From assembly GCF_000723205.1 (NCBI RefSeq), contig NZ_HG315671.1, positions 3,484,001 to 3,548,000 on the forward strand: DNA of 64,000 bases. Direction: 5' to 3'. This DNA comes from Formosa agariphila KMM 3901. GTDB taxonomy: Bacteria; Bacteroidota; Bacteroidia; Flavobacteriales; Flavobacteriaceae. The notes below the pieces were generated by a model. That model saw nothing but the letters and a program-made list of their open reading frames with translations. It had not been told where the DNA came from and did no database searches. Below are positions 52,982-61,765 of the stretch, one piece after another. The position numbers were made by a program, and so were the translations under genes. Every line of letters starts with the position of its first letter. The stretch's first letter is position 1.

Positions 52982-54037
52982 ATGATGCAACAATCCCTGC
53001 ATAAACGCGAAAATAAATTAGCCCAAAGCAACAAACAATTAGAAGTCCTTTCGAACGGTATTTTTAGAAACGGGGAATTACCCACATTTAAATCTAAACT
53101 TTCAGAAACAGGACAATCTCAACTTACTGCAGGCACTGTAGAAATTCTTCAAATTAATGTGGGATACATGTGCAACCAAGTGTGCGAACATTGCCATGTA
53201 GATGCTGGTCCAGATCGTAAAGAGATTATGACTCGAGACACTATGCAGCAATGCCTTGATGTTATAAAAACGACTAAAGCACATACTTTAGATTTAACTG
53301 GAGGCGCTCCAGAAATGAATCCTAATTTTAAATGGTTTGTAGAAGAAGCCTCTAAAGCAGGAATAAAAGATTTTATTGTGCGTTCTAATTTAACCATTAT
53401 TCGAGCCAATAAGAAATATTACGATTTACCAGAATTTTTTAAAAAGCATAACATTCATGTGGTGAGTTCTATGCCACATTGGACTAAAGGTAAAACCGAT
53501 AAACAACGTGGCGAAGGTGTTTTTAATCAATCTATTCAGGCTTTAAAAGATTTAAATGCCGTAGGCTACGGAATGCTAGGAAGCGATTTAAAATTAGATT
53601 TAGTTTACAATCCGTCGGGCGCCTTTTTACCAGCCAATCAAGCGGCGATGGAAAAAGATTTTAAGCATGCTTTACTAGATGATTTCGATATTCAGTTTCA
53701 TCACTTATTTGCCATTACCAATTTACCTATCAGTCGTTTTCTAGATTATTTAATTGCTTCAGAAAATTATGAAGATTATATGTATGCTCTAGTTGAAGCT
53801 TATAATCCGCAAGCTGTAAAAAGCGTGATGTGTATTAATACATTATCGATAAGTTGGGATGGTTATTTATACGATTGCGATTTTAATCAAATGTTAGAAC
53901 TACCCGTAAATAGTAACGTAAAACATATTTCAGACTATAATGAAGACCTACTAAATGGCCGACAAATTGTAACCTCTCAGCATTGTTATGGCTGTACTGC
54001 AGGTGCAGGAAGTAGTTGTCAAGGTAGCGTAATCTAA
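52982..54037 (+). CDS. arsS: Arsenosugar biosynthesis radical SAM/Cys-rich protein ArsS
   Basis: A 351-residue radical SAM enzyme. The cluster motif 'CNQVCEHCHVD' (CxxxCxxC) lies near residue 60. The C-terminal Cys-rich domain has 'CINTLSISWDGYLYDCDF' and 'CYGCTAGAGSSCQG'. ArsS couples dimethylarsinous acid to the 5'-deoxyadenosyl radical, giving 5'-dimethylarsinoyl-5'-deoxyadenosine, the entry to arsenosugars. The wider family (radical SAM/Cys-rich) also occurs without arsenic genes, so the substrate is inferred from the neighbours. Confidence 0.88.
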   Translation: MMQQSLHKRENKLAQSNKQLEVLSNGIFRNGELPTFKSKLSETGQSQLTAGTVEILQINVGYMCNQVCEHCHVDAGPDRKEIMTRDTMQQCLDVIKTTKAHTLDLTGGAPEMNPNFKWFVEEASKAGIKDFIVRSNLTIIRANKKYYDLPEFFKKHNIHVVSSMPHWTKGKTDKQRGEGVFNQSIQALKDLNAVGYGMLGSDLKLDLVYNPSGAFLPANQAAMEKDFKHALLDDFDIQFHHLFAITNLPISRFLDYLIASENYEDYMYALVEAYNPQAVKSVMCINTLSISWDGYLYDCDFNQMLELPVNSNVKHISDYNEDLLNGRQIVTSQHCYGCTAGAGSSCQGSVI

Positions 54038-54057
54038 ATTATACAAAAACATTTAAG

Positions 54058-54735
54058 ATGGGATTTTTAACCAGCAACGACACAGAACATGACGATGAAG
54101 CCATAGCAACATTTCATTTTCCAACCTCTAAAAAAGCGCTTATTATTTTCGCTAGGAACCCGGAATTAGGAAAGTGTAAAACGCGATTAGCAAAAACTAT
54201 TGGCGATGAAAATGCATTAGACATTTACAGAACACTACTACAACATACCGCTGATATTGCAACAGGAGTTAAAGCTGATAGCTTTGTATTTTATTCTGAG
54301 CATATTCATAAAAACGATACGTGGGATGACAATACTTTCAGAAAAAAATTGCAACAGGGTGACGATTTAGGTGAACGCATGAGCCATGCTTTTTCAGATT
54401 TGTTTCAGAATAATTACCAGAAAATTATTATTATTGGTAGCGATATTTTAGACTTAACTACAGCTAGTATTAATGATGCTTACAATCAATTAGAGCATCA
54501 CGATGTTGTAATTGGCCCTGCAAAAGATGGTGGATATTACCTTTTAGGGATGAAAACATTGCACAGCAGTTTATTTGAAAACAAATCTTGGGGTACAGCA
54601 ACAGTACTAAAAGATTCGCTTAAAAATTTAGAGAACAAATCGGTACATTTACTTGAAGAATTAAATGATATCGATACATTTGAAGATATAAAAGAATATC
54701 CTCAATTTAATAAATACAGTAAACATTATGATTAA
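54058..54735 (+). CDS. TIGR04282/DUF2064 family arsenosugar biosynthesis glycosyltransferase
   Basis: A 225-residue nucleotide-sugar-fold protein. 'FARNPELGKCKTRLAKTIGDE' near residue 32 is the nucleotide-binding start, 'IIGSDILDLT' near 122 the metal-binding region and 'IGPAKDGGYYLLG' near 152 the family signature. Members are annotated as glycosyltransferases or sugar nucleotidyltransferases of arsenosugar clusters. It lies 20 bases after arsS and overlaps the phosphorylase gene by eight bases. Confidence 0.88.
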   Translation: MGFLTSNDTEHDDEAIATFHFPTSKKALIIFARNPELGKCKTRLAKTIGDENALDIYRTLLQHTADIATGVKADSFVFYSEHIHKNDTWDDNTFRKKLQQGDDLGERMSHAFSDLFQNNYQKIIIIGSDILDLTTASINDAYNQLEHHDVVIGPAKDGGYYLLGMKTLHSSLFENKSWGTATVLKDSLKNLENKSVHLLEELNDIDTFEDIKEYPQFNKYSKHYD

Positions 54736-55540
54736 GTACATAAACGAAACCACAGAATATTTACAAAACAGAGGTTTTGAAAAGCCTGAAATTGGTATTA
54801 TTTTAGGCACTGGATTGGGAAAATTATTAGACGATGTTACTATAATTCACGAAGTGAGCTATAACCAAATTCCTTATTTCCCTACTGCAACCGTCGAATT
54901 TCATAAAGGAAAATTAATCTACGGCGAATTAGAAGGAAAAAAAGTTATTATCATGCAAGGCCGTTTTCACTTATACGAAGGCTATACTTTAAAAGATATT
55001 ACCTATCCTGTACGAATTATGAACCAATTAGGTATACACACCCTTTTAGTGTCTAATGCTTCTGGTGCTGTTAACTTAGAATACGACAAAGGCGATTTAA
55101 TGTTAATAGACGACCATATTAATTTACTTGGTGGTTCGCCACTAGCTTTTAAAGGGGTGTCTAAACTTGGTGAACGCTTTGCTGATATGAGCGCACCTTA
55201 CGATAAAGACATTAATACTAAGTTTAAAGCCATAGCTAAAGCCCACGATATTACATTACGTGAAGGTGTTTACGCAAGTATGTTAGGACCGCAATTAGAA
55301 ACACGTGCAGAATATAGAATGCTTAAAATTTTAGGTGCCGATGCTGTTGGTATGAGCACGGTTCCAGAAATAATTGTAGCCAATCACTTAAAGCTAAAAG
55401 CCGCTGCCGTTTCTGTAATTACAGATAAAGGTGACCCTGATAATTTACACCCTGTAGATATTAAAGAAATTATTGAGGTTGCTGAAAATGCAGAACCTAA
55501 AATGATTACACTGTTTAAAGAACTTATAAAAACACTTTAA
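54728..55540 (+). CDS. Purine nucleoside phosphorylase
   Basis: A 270-residue trimeric-type phosphorylase that splits purine nucleosides into base and ribose-1-phosphate. 'GIILGTGLGKLL' near residue 24 binds phosphate, 'MQGRFHLYEGY' near 78, 'VYASMLGPQLETRAEYRML' region near 180 and 'VGMSTVPEIIVANH' near 208 shape the purine site. It could be general salvage. Translational overlap with the arsenosugar glycosyltransferase suggests that it also removes adenine from the arsS product. Confidence 0.94.
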   Translation: MIKYINETTEYLQNRGFEKPEIGIILGTGLGKLLDDVTIIHEVSYNQIPYFPTATVEFHKGKLIYGELEGKKVIIMQGRFHLYEGYTLKDITYPVRIMNQLGIHTLLVSNASGAVNLEYDKGDLMLIDDHINLLGGSPLAFKGVSKLGERFADMSAPYDKDINTKFKAIAKAHDITLREGVYASMLGPQLETRAEYRMLKILGADAVGMSTVPEIIVANHLKLKAAAVSVITDKGDPDNLHPVDIKEIIEVAENAEPKMITLFKELIKTL

Positions 55541-55577
55541 TTTTATAGTTAACTAAGAACATAATTAAAACACATAC

Positions 55578-55627
55578 ACATCTTGTTTTAGCTCAATAAA
55601 TTTGGGACTAAAAACAAGATGTTTTTT
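55578..55627 (+). terminator. Terminator of the arsenosugar/PNP operon
   Basis: ACATCTTGTTTT at 55578-55589 and AAAACAAGATGT at 55611-55622 form a 12-base stem with a 21-base loop, followed by six T residues. The loop contains the -7 element of the next gene. Confidence 0.75.
55597..55604 (+). promoter_or_regulatory. -7 element (TAAATTTG) inside a terminator loop
   Basis: TAAATTTG matches TAnnTTTG and lies 26 bases before the ATG at 55630. Transcription starting from it would begin near 55609, just before the right arm of the terminator stem. Confidence 0.5.
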
Positions 55628-55629
55628 AT

Positions 55630-56532
55630 ATGGAAAAATACATTGACATCATACAAAATTCGTATTCCGGATATTGGCGCTATTTAAAACACGAGCTCAT
55701 ATCTATTAACCATTGGGATAATTATTTCTATGGTCTTATCATTATTTCGTTAGTGGTTTGGGGATTAGAAATTGCATTTCCATGGCGCAAAAATCAATCT
55801 GTTTTTAGAAAAGATTTTTGGCTGGATACGTTTTATATGTTCTTCAATTTTTTTCTTCTTAATTTAATTGTCCTAATCGCGCTCTCAAATACAGTCTCCG
55901 AACTGTTTAACGATGCCCTTTCGGTAGTTGGATTATCACTTTCTAGTTTTCAATTTATTAGTATTTCAGAATTACCAAAAGCTCTCGGACTTTTTATCTT
56001 TTTTATAGTTAGCGATTTTGTACAATGGAACACACACAGACTTTTACATCGTATTCCAATATTATGGGATTTTCATAAAGTACACCATTCGGTTAAAGAA
56101 ATGGGATTTGCTGCGCATCTCCGTTACCACTGGATGGAACCTGTACTTTACAAATCTTTATTATACATACCCATCGCCATTATTGGAGGTTTCGATGCAC
56201 AGGACGTAGCCTTTGTACACTTTTTCAGTATTGCTATTGGGCATTTAAATCACGCCAACTTAGGCTGGAATTACGGTCCTTTAAAATACATTTTAAACAA
56301 TCCTGAAATGCACATTTGGCACCATGCTAAAGAATTACCTCCACACTCTATTTATGGTTCAAATTACGGCATTACATTAAGCCTTTGGGATTATCTTTTT
56401 AAAACAGATTATATTCCGCATAACGGAAGAGATATAGAATTAGGATTTCATGACGACGACAAATTTCCTAAAGATTTTATAAGTCAGGAATTATATCCGT
56501 GGTCGCAAAAATCAGAAAAAAAGAAATCGTAA
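55630..56532 (+). CDS. Sterol desaturase/fatty acid hydroxylase family protein
   Basis: A 300-residue integral membrane di-iron enzyme with about four helices. The histidine boxes are 'HRLLHR' near residue 137, 'HKVHHS' near 150, and 'HIWHHAKELPPHS' near 230 with 'HLNHAN' before it. Such enzymes insert hydroxyl groups or double bonds in lipids; the substrate in bacteria is often a carotenoid, sphingolipid or ornithine lipid. The sequence does not tell which. It has its own promoter nested in the preceding terminator. Confidence 0.92.
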   Translation: MEKYIDIIQNSYSGYWRYLKHELISINHWDNYFYGLIIISLVVWGLEIAFPWRKNQSVFRKDFWLDTFYMFFNFFLLNLIVLIALSNTVSELFNDALSVVGLSLSSFQFISISELPKALGLFIFFIVSDFVQWNTHRLLHRIPILWDFHKVHHSVKEMGFAAHLRYHWMEPVLYKSLLYIPIAIIGGFDAQDVAFVHFFSIAIGHLNHANLGWNYGPLKYILNNPEMHIWHHAKELPPHSIYGSNYGITLSLWDYLFKTDYIPHNGRDIELGFHDDDKFPKDFISQELYPWSQKSEKKKS

Positions 56533-56652
56533 TTAAGCACACCGCTCTCCCAAAATGTGGTTTATGTTAAAAACTAATAAAGTTTACTTAATAAAATTTT
56601 AAAGTGCATTCATCGTGTAGTGATTTCATCTACTTTCACACAAAACTACCAT

Positions 56653-58191
56653 ATGAAACACCACTACTTTTTAATCTTAACCTGTCTTATTTTTTGTTAT
56701 TCGGGGGCAATTGCTCAAACAGAATTTCATGCTAGAGTTATAGACTCTACAACACAAGACCCTATTGCTTTCGCCACCATATCTTATAATAACACAACGG
56801 GTGTAATAAGTAACGATGTTGGCCAATTTCAGGTTCAAATTAACACCTCTATTACCGAACAAGACTCTTTATTTTTTAGTTGTTTGGGTTATGAATCTAA
56901 AATTTTGTCTGCTCAAACATTTCAAGATAGTTTGGTGTATTTAAATCCAAAATCTATTGAATTGAACGAAGTCATGCTGTTCAATAAAAATTATACAGTC
57001 GACCAGATTATTGAAAAAGTTGAAGATAATTTAGAAAAAAATTACAGCACTAATTTCGAAAAAAGCAAATTGTTTTTTAGAGAAACTTACGAATCTACTA
57101 TTCTTAGAAAATCGATTAAAATAAAGGAATCTACAATTCCAGAATTTAATCAGGAGTTAACCGATAGTATTTTAAATGATGTACCTATACACTCCTCACA
57201 ATACACAGAAGTTCTAGGTGAACTATACAAAAACAGAACAAACACAGATCAAGATACCATTACCAAGTTAGACATTTTAAAAGCTTCAGAATTATACGAT
57301 AAAAACAATCAAATGACATTTGAAGCGTATGAAAAAAAACTAAATGCCATTGTTAAAAAACGGGTAAAACGCGACTCTTATTTTAAAATTAAATCTGGAT
57401 TATTTGGCACAAAAACAGAAATAGATTCGTCCTTATTTCAAAGTGAAACAGATCAAAATGCAGAAGCCTTTTTAGAAGCTGAAAAGAAGAAAGAAGAAGA
57501 CAAGAAAAAGAATTTCTTAAAATATCGAAAATGGACTGCAAACAGTATTGAAACAAACAGTTTTGTAAACAAGAAATCTTACTTAAACTGTATACACAAA
57601 TCTAATCGTTACGAATTCGAACTAATAGACTATTCGTTTTTAAATGACCAATATGTATATAAAATTGAATTTAAACCCAAACGAAGCGAAGATTACAATG
57701 GTATTTTATATGTAAACACAGACGATTTCGCAGTAATTAGAATTGATTTTAAAAATGTAAAATCATTAAAAACTTTTAAATTATTAGGGGTTGCATTAGA
57801 TGTGTATTTAAAACAAGGGAGCTTAATTTATGCTAAAAATGATGCAGGAACGTACAGTTTAAAATATGCCGAAATAGAAGGTGCAAATAAAACAAGTGTA
57901 AACAGACCTCTAAAAATTATAGAAAAAAACAAACATGTTAGTGGCCGCAGAAAACAAAACGAACTTTCTGCCGACATTAATTTTATCGTTACAAACCGTT
58001 ACAAACGAGAAATGGTCGTTTTTGAAAACGAAACCATTACAGAAACCGACTTCAAGACTTTTAAAGAACAAGCAGACGTAAAACCTATTTACCTTCCTGC
58101 TTACGACCCCGAATTTTGGAAAGGTTATAATATTATTGAACCAAATCAAGCCATAAAGGCATTTAAAAGCATTGAAACCGAAGAAAATTAA
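56653..58191 (+). CDS. Carboxypeptidase-like regulatory domain protein, exported
   Basis: About 512 residues from the ATG at 56653, which opens a signal peptide ('HYFLILTCLIFCYSGAIAQ'); the in-frame ATG at 56620 adds eleven residues. The first 80 mature residues are a CarboxypepD_reg beta-sandwich ('PIAFATISYNNTTGVISNDVGQFQV'), common in outer-membrane systems of Bacteroidota. The remaining 400 residues are Lys/Glu-rich and include a coiled-coil-like stretch near 285. No TonB barrel follows. Function unknown. Confidence 0.85.
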   Translation: MKHHYFLILTCLIFCYSGAIAQTEFHARVIDSTTQDPIAFATISYNNTTGVISNDVGQFQVQINTSITEQDSLFFSCLGYESKILSAQTFQDSLVYLNPKSIELNEVMLFNKNYTVDQIIEKVEDNLEKNYSTNFEKSKLFFRETYESTILRKSIKIKESTIPEFNQELTDSILNDVPIHSSQYTEVLGELYKNRTNTDQDTITKLDILKASELYDKNNQMTFEAYEKKLNAIVKKRVKRDSYFKIKSGLFGTKTEIDSSLFQSETDQNAEAFLEAEKKKEEDKKKNFLKYRKWTANSIETNSFVNKKSYLNCIHKSNRYEFELIDYSFLNDQYVYKIEFKPKRSEDYNGILYVNTDDFAVIRIDFKNVKSLKTFKLLGVALDVYLKQGSLIYAKNDAGTYSLKYAEIEGANKTSVNRPLKIIEKNKHVSGRRKQNELSADINFIVTNRYKREMVVFENETITETDFKTFKEQADVKPIYLPAYDPEFWKGYNIIEPNQAIKAFKSIETEEN

Positions 58192-58244
58192 AAATCTTCG
58201 AAAGGAATTTTATTTTATTCAGACTATTGAGGTTATTGCACAGG

Positions 58245-58273
58245 GATTTAGTAAAAATAAAGCTTACTAAATC
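58245..58273 (+). other. Hairpin without T-run
   Basis: GATTTAGTAA at 58245-58254 and TTACTAAATC at 58264-58273 form a perfect ten-base stem with a nine-base loop about 55 bases after the stop codon of the preceding gene. It could end or stabilise that transcript. Confidence 0.4.
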
Positions 58274-58311
58274 TAATTGCATGAGGAAGAAATTATATCC
58301 AAATAACCCAT

Positions 58312-58319
58312 TATATTTG
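58312..58319 (+). promoter_or_regulatory. -7 element (TATATTTG) of the glycosyltransferase pair
   Basis: A perfect TAnnTTTG, 25 bases before the ATG at 58344. It supports that start against an upstream in-frame ATG at 58227. Confidence 0.6.
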
Positions 58320-58343
58320 CCTAGTATTTCCAGAACACCCAAT

Positions 58344-59036
58344 ATGTCCCTAATTAAAGTTATTATTCCGGCTTATAACGAAGCCGATTCCATTGCAAAA
58401 GTAATTCACGATATTCCTAAGAGTGTTCAAGAAATTATTGTTGTTAGCAACAACTCGACAGACGCTACCGAACAAAATGCTAAACAAGCAGGAGCAACTG
58501 TTTTAACCGAAACCAATAAAGGCTACGGTTATGCCTGTTTAAAAGGCATGGATTATATTGCTAAGCAAACTACAAAACCAGATATTATTGTATTTTTAGA
58601 TGGCGATTATAGCGATTATCCAGAGCAATTAACAGAGCTAGTCGCTCCTATTCTAGAAGAAAATATCGATTTTGTAGTTGGTGCACGCGTAAAAAAACTG
58701 CGCGAACCAGGCGCGATGACCGTGCCACAAGAGTTCGGAAACTGGTTAGCAACTAGTTTAATGCGCTTATTTTTTAATTCTACATTTACAGATTTGGGGC
58801 CTTTTCGCGCTATAAAATACAGTAAACTACTAGAATTAAACATGTTAGACAAAACTTATGGTTGGACGGTAGAAATGCAATTAAAGGTTTTAAAGCAACA
58901 CATGTCCTATCGTGAACTTCCTGTAAAATACAGAAATAGAATTGGGGTCTCAAAAGTTTCAGGGACAATAAAAGGTGCTATATTTGCAGGCATAAAAATT
59001 CTCTATTGGATTTTTAAATACAGTTTCAAAAAATGA
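58344..59036 (+). CDS. Glycosyltransferase family 2 (DPM1-like)
   Basis: About 230 residues from the ATG at 58344. The GT-A fold starts with 'KVIIPAYNEADSIAKVI'; 'FLDGDYSDYPEQL' near residue 80 is the metal-binding region (a DxD variant) and 'TDLGPFRAIKYSKL' near 150 the acceptor region. One hydrophobic C-terminal segment ('GAIFAGIKILYWIFKY'). Similar proteins transfer sugars to polyprenyl phosphate. Its stop overlaps the start of the next glycosyltransferase by four bases. Confidence 0.9.
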   Translation: MSLIKVIIPAYNEADSIAKVIHDIPKSVQEIIVVSNNSTDATEQNAKQAGATVLTETNKGYGYACLKGMDYIAKQTTKPDIIVFLDGDYSDYPEQLTELVAPILEENIDFVVGARVKKLREPGAMTVPQEFGNWLATSLMRLFFNSTFTDLGPFRAIKYSKLLELNMLDKTYGWTVEMQLKVLKQHMSYRELPVKYRNRIGVSKVSGTIKGAIFAGIKILYWIFKYSFKK

Positions 59037-60523
59037 TTTTAGAAATTATTACAATTGCCATATACTCAACGTCTTTAGCATTAATATTCATGTATGCTTT
59101 AGCCCAGTTGAACCTATTATTTAACTATCTCGCTGCGCATAAAAAGAAGAGCCAATTGCCGCCTTTAGACCTTTCTAAAGATAAAGACGTACCAACTGTA
59201 ACTATTCAACTACCTGTGTTCAACGAAATGTATGTTATGGATCGCTTGTTAGAGAATATTGCAATCATGGAATATCCAAAAGACAAATTGGAAATTCAAG
59301 TGCTAGACGATTCTACAGACGAAACCGTAAAAACAACACGCGCGCATGTCGAAAAATTAAAAGCTACAGGTTTAGATATTACGCATATTACGAGAACAGA
59401 TCGTAGCGGATTTAAAGCAGGAGCACTTAAAGAAGGTTTAGAAATTGCAAAAGGTGAATTTATCGCCATTTTCGACGCCGATTTCTTACCAGAATCCGAT
59501 TGGTTATTACGTACACTTCCCTATTTTAAGGATAAAAATATTGGTGTGGTTCAAACCCGTTGGGGGCATATTAACCGCGAATACTCATTACTTACTAGAA
59601 TTCAAGCTTTTGCTTTAGACGCCCATTTTACTTTAGAACAGGTGGGTAGAAACAGTAAAGGCCACTTTATAAATTTTAACGGTACAGCTGGAGTTTGGCG
59701 TAAAACCTGTATTCTAGACGCTGGAAACTGGGAAGGCGACACCCTTACCGAAGACCTAGATTTAAGTTACCGCGCGCAACTTAAAAACTGGAAATTTAAA
59801 TATCTAGAAGATGTAGAAACGCCAGCCGAACTTCCTGTAGTTATTAGTGCGGCACGTTCGCAACAATTCCGTTGGAATAAAGGTGGTGCAGAAAACTTCA
59901 GAAAAATGCTTAAACGCGTTTTAAAATCCGATAATATTTCTGGAAAAACAAAACTGCATGGTGTCCTTCATTTATTAAACAGTACCATGTTTTTAAACGT
60001 GTTTATTGTAGCCGTTTTAAGCATCCCGATGTTGTATATTAAAAACGAATATGCACATTTAAAACCATACTTCTACGTCATGAGTTTCTTTGTAGTAAGT
60101 AGTGTTATTTTCTTTATCTGTTATTGGTTTATGTATAAAAACATTTATGGCGGTGGAGTCAAAAACTTCATTAAATATATCGGTATGTTTTTTACGTTTT
60201 TCACAGTAGCCATGGGCTTTTCTTTACACAATTCTATTGCTGTTTTAGAAGGTCATGCAGGTAAACGAAGCGAATTTGTACGTACACCAAAATTCAATAT
60301 CAGCACTATAAAAGACAGCTGGAAAGACAATAAATACATCAAGAAAAACATCTCTGTAAATGTCATTTTCGAAGGCTTATTAACCTTGTATTTCGCTTTT
60401 GGAATGTATAGCGCCTTTGTAGTAGGCGATCAGGGTGGCGATTTCGGACTGTTTCCATTCCACCTAATGTTATTTTTAGGTTTCGGCTATGTCTTTGTAA
60501 AGTCGGTAACGTCTAAAGCTTAA
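59033..60523 (+). CDS. Processive family-2 glycosyltransferase (cellulose synthase-like)
   Basis: A 496-residue membrane enzyme. One helix at the N-terminus, then the GT2 domain with 'QLPVFNEMYVMDRLLENIA' region near residue 60, 'AIFDADFLPE' near 145, 'TLTEDLDLSYRAQ' near 238 and the 'QQFRWNKGG' (QxxRW) motif near 280, then four C-terminal helices. These are features of polymerising or lipid-glucosylating enzymes like CslA. No PilZ domain and no other cellulose genes are nearby. Product unknown; translationally coupled to the DPM1-like gene. Confidence 0.92.
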   Translation: MILEIITIAIYSTSLALIFMYALAQLNLLFNYLAAHKKKSQLPPLDLSKDKDVPTVTIQLPVFNEMYVMDRLLENIAIMEYPKDKLEIQVLDDSTDETVKTTRAHVEKLKATGLDITHITRTDRSGFKAGALKEGLEIAKGEFIAIFDADFLPESDWLLRTLPYFKDKNIGVVQTRWGHINREYSLLTRIQAFALDAHFTLEQVGRNSKGHFINFNGTAGVWRKTCILDAGNWEGDTLTEDLDLSYRAQLKNWKFKYLEDVETPAELPVVISAARSQQFRWNKGGAENFRKMLKRVLKSDNISGKTKLHGVLHLLNSTMFLNVFIVAVLSIPMLYIKNEYAHLKPYFYVMSFFVVSSVIFFICYWFMYKNIYGGGVKNFIKYIGMFFTFFTVAMGFSLHNSIAVLEGHAGKRSEFVRTPKFNISTIKDSWKDNKYIKKNISVNVIFEGLLTLYFAFGMYSAFVVGDQGGDFGLFPFHLMLFLGFGYVFVKSVTSKA

Positions 60524-60529
60524 ATACAT

Positions 60530-60613
60530 TTGGGCGTTCCCCAAGGGGCGCGCTTTCCGTTACAATCTTTTGCAAAAAAGCAAAAGGATTTTCACTGCAA
60601 TCCCTAACGCAAA
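60530..60613 (+). repeat. Structured intergenic element (GGGCGTT...AACGC type)
   Basis: The element starts with TTGGGCGTTCCCCAAGGGG and ends with CCCTAACGCAAA, so the ends GCGTT and AACGC are inverted. Inside lie a GC-rich hairpin (CCCC-AA-GGGG, extended by GCG/CGC) and a stem AATCTTTTGC with GCAAAAGGATT around six A residues. It is much richer in G and C than its surroundings. I recall similar elements scattered through flavobacterial genomes, but cannot confirm copies here. Confidence 0.5.
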
Positions 60614-60672
60614 AATCACGATAATTAGACCATTTTTCTTAAAAATCAATGACATAATAATCGTGATTTTTT
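60611..60672 (+). terminator. Terminator of the glycosyltransferase pair
   Basis: AAAAATCACGAT at 60611-60622 and ATCGTGATTTTT at 60660-60671 form a perfect 12-base stem with a long AT-rich loop (37 bases), ending in T residues. It adjoins the structured element before it. Confidence 0.6.
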
Positions 60673-60683
60673 ATGGTTATAAG

Positions 60684-60691
60684 TATCTTTG
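60684..60691 (+). promoter_or_regulatory. -7 element (TATCTTTG) for meaB
   Basis: TATCTTTG matches TAnnTTTG and lies 48 bases before the meaB ATG, directly after the terminator. Confidence 0.5.
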
Positions 60692-60738
60692 TAATACAAC
60701 GCTAACACGCAATCTAGCTATTAAATTTCAGAGATAAT

Positions 60739-61752
60739 ATGAAGGTATATAAACGTAAAAACAGATTATCCGCCCAAGAATATATAGACGGTGTATTAAG
60801 TGGAAGTCGCGTTATACTTTCACGTGCCATTACCATAATCGAAAGTAATTTAGAAAGTGACAAAGTCATTGCTAAAGAAATTATTCAGGCTATTTTACCG
60901 CACTCTGGAAAATCCATCCGCATTGGTATTACAGGCGTTCCTGGCGTTGGAAAAAGCACCTTTATAGAAGCTTTTGGTAAGCACTTAACTCAGTTAGGCC
61001 ATAAAGTGGCCATTTTATCTATCGACCCGAGTAGTCAGCGTTCCAAAGGAAGTATTTTGGGCGATAAAACGCGTATGGAAGAACTCAGCAATAACGAGAA
61101 TGCTTACATCCGTCCGTCCTCTACAGGAGACACCCTTGGTGGTGTAGCCAATAAAACAGGAGAAACCATGCTCCTTTGCGAAGCTTCTGGCTACGATGTT
61201 ATTTTAGTTGAAACCGTTGGTGTAGGCCAATCGGAAACAGCAGTTCATGGCATGACCGATTTCTTTCTTTTATTAATGCTCGCAGGCGCAGGAGACGAAC
61301 TTCAAGGCATTAAAAAAGGAATCATGGAAATGGCCAATATGGTAGTAATTAATAAAGCCGATGGCGATAACATTAAAAAAAGTGAAATGGCACGTTTGCA
61401 ATATCAAAATGCCTTACATATTTTTCCGCAACCAGAATCAGGTTGGACTCCCGTAGTTACCAAAGCCTCTTCAACCAAAAACACAGGAATAGATACCGTT
61501 TGGGAACAGGTTTTAAAATACAAGGCACTTATAGACCAAAATGGTTATTTCCTCGAAAATAGAAATCAACAAAACATAAAGTGGATGTATAACAACATCA
61601 ACGAAGAATTAAAACACCTGTTTTACGGTTCGCCAGAAATTAAAAGCAAGCTTTCCGCATTAGAGCATGATGTTGTATCTTCACACATATCACCCGTAAA
61701 AGCGGCTCAATCTATTATGGAGTCTTTTAAAAAGATAAGTAAAAAAATCTAA
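60739..61752 (+). CDS. meaB: Methylmalonyl-CoA mutase-associated GTPase MeaB
   Basis: A 337-residue G3E-family GTPase that protects and reloads methylmalonyl-CoA mutase with adenosylcobalamin. Walker A 'GVPGVGKSTFIEAFG' near residue 59, 'SIDPSSQRSKGSILGDKTRM' region near 95, 'VETVGVGQSET' near 155 and G4 'NKADGD' near 205 are all in place. The C-terminal dimerisation helix is present. The mutase genes are not in the window. It converges on the glycoside hydrolase gene. Confidence 0.95.
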   Translation: MKVYKRKNRLSAQEYIDGVLSGSRVILSRAITIIESNLESDKVIAKEIIQAILPHSGKSIRIGITGVPGVGKSTFIEAFGKHLTQLGHKVAILSIDPSSQRSKGSILGDKTRMEELSNNENAYIRPSSTGDTLGGVANKTGETMLLCEASGYDVILVETVGVGQSETAVHGMTDFFLLLMLAGAGDELQGIKKGIMEMANMVVINKADGDNIKKSEMARLQYQNALHIFPQPESGWTPVVTKASSTKNTGIDTVWEQVLKYKALIDQNGYFLENRNQQNIKWMYNNINEELKHLFYGSPEIKSKLSALEHDVVSSHISPVKAAQSIMESFKKISKKI

Positions 61753-61765
61753 AATAAAAGTAATG

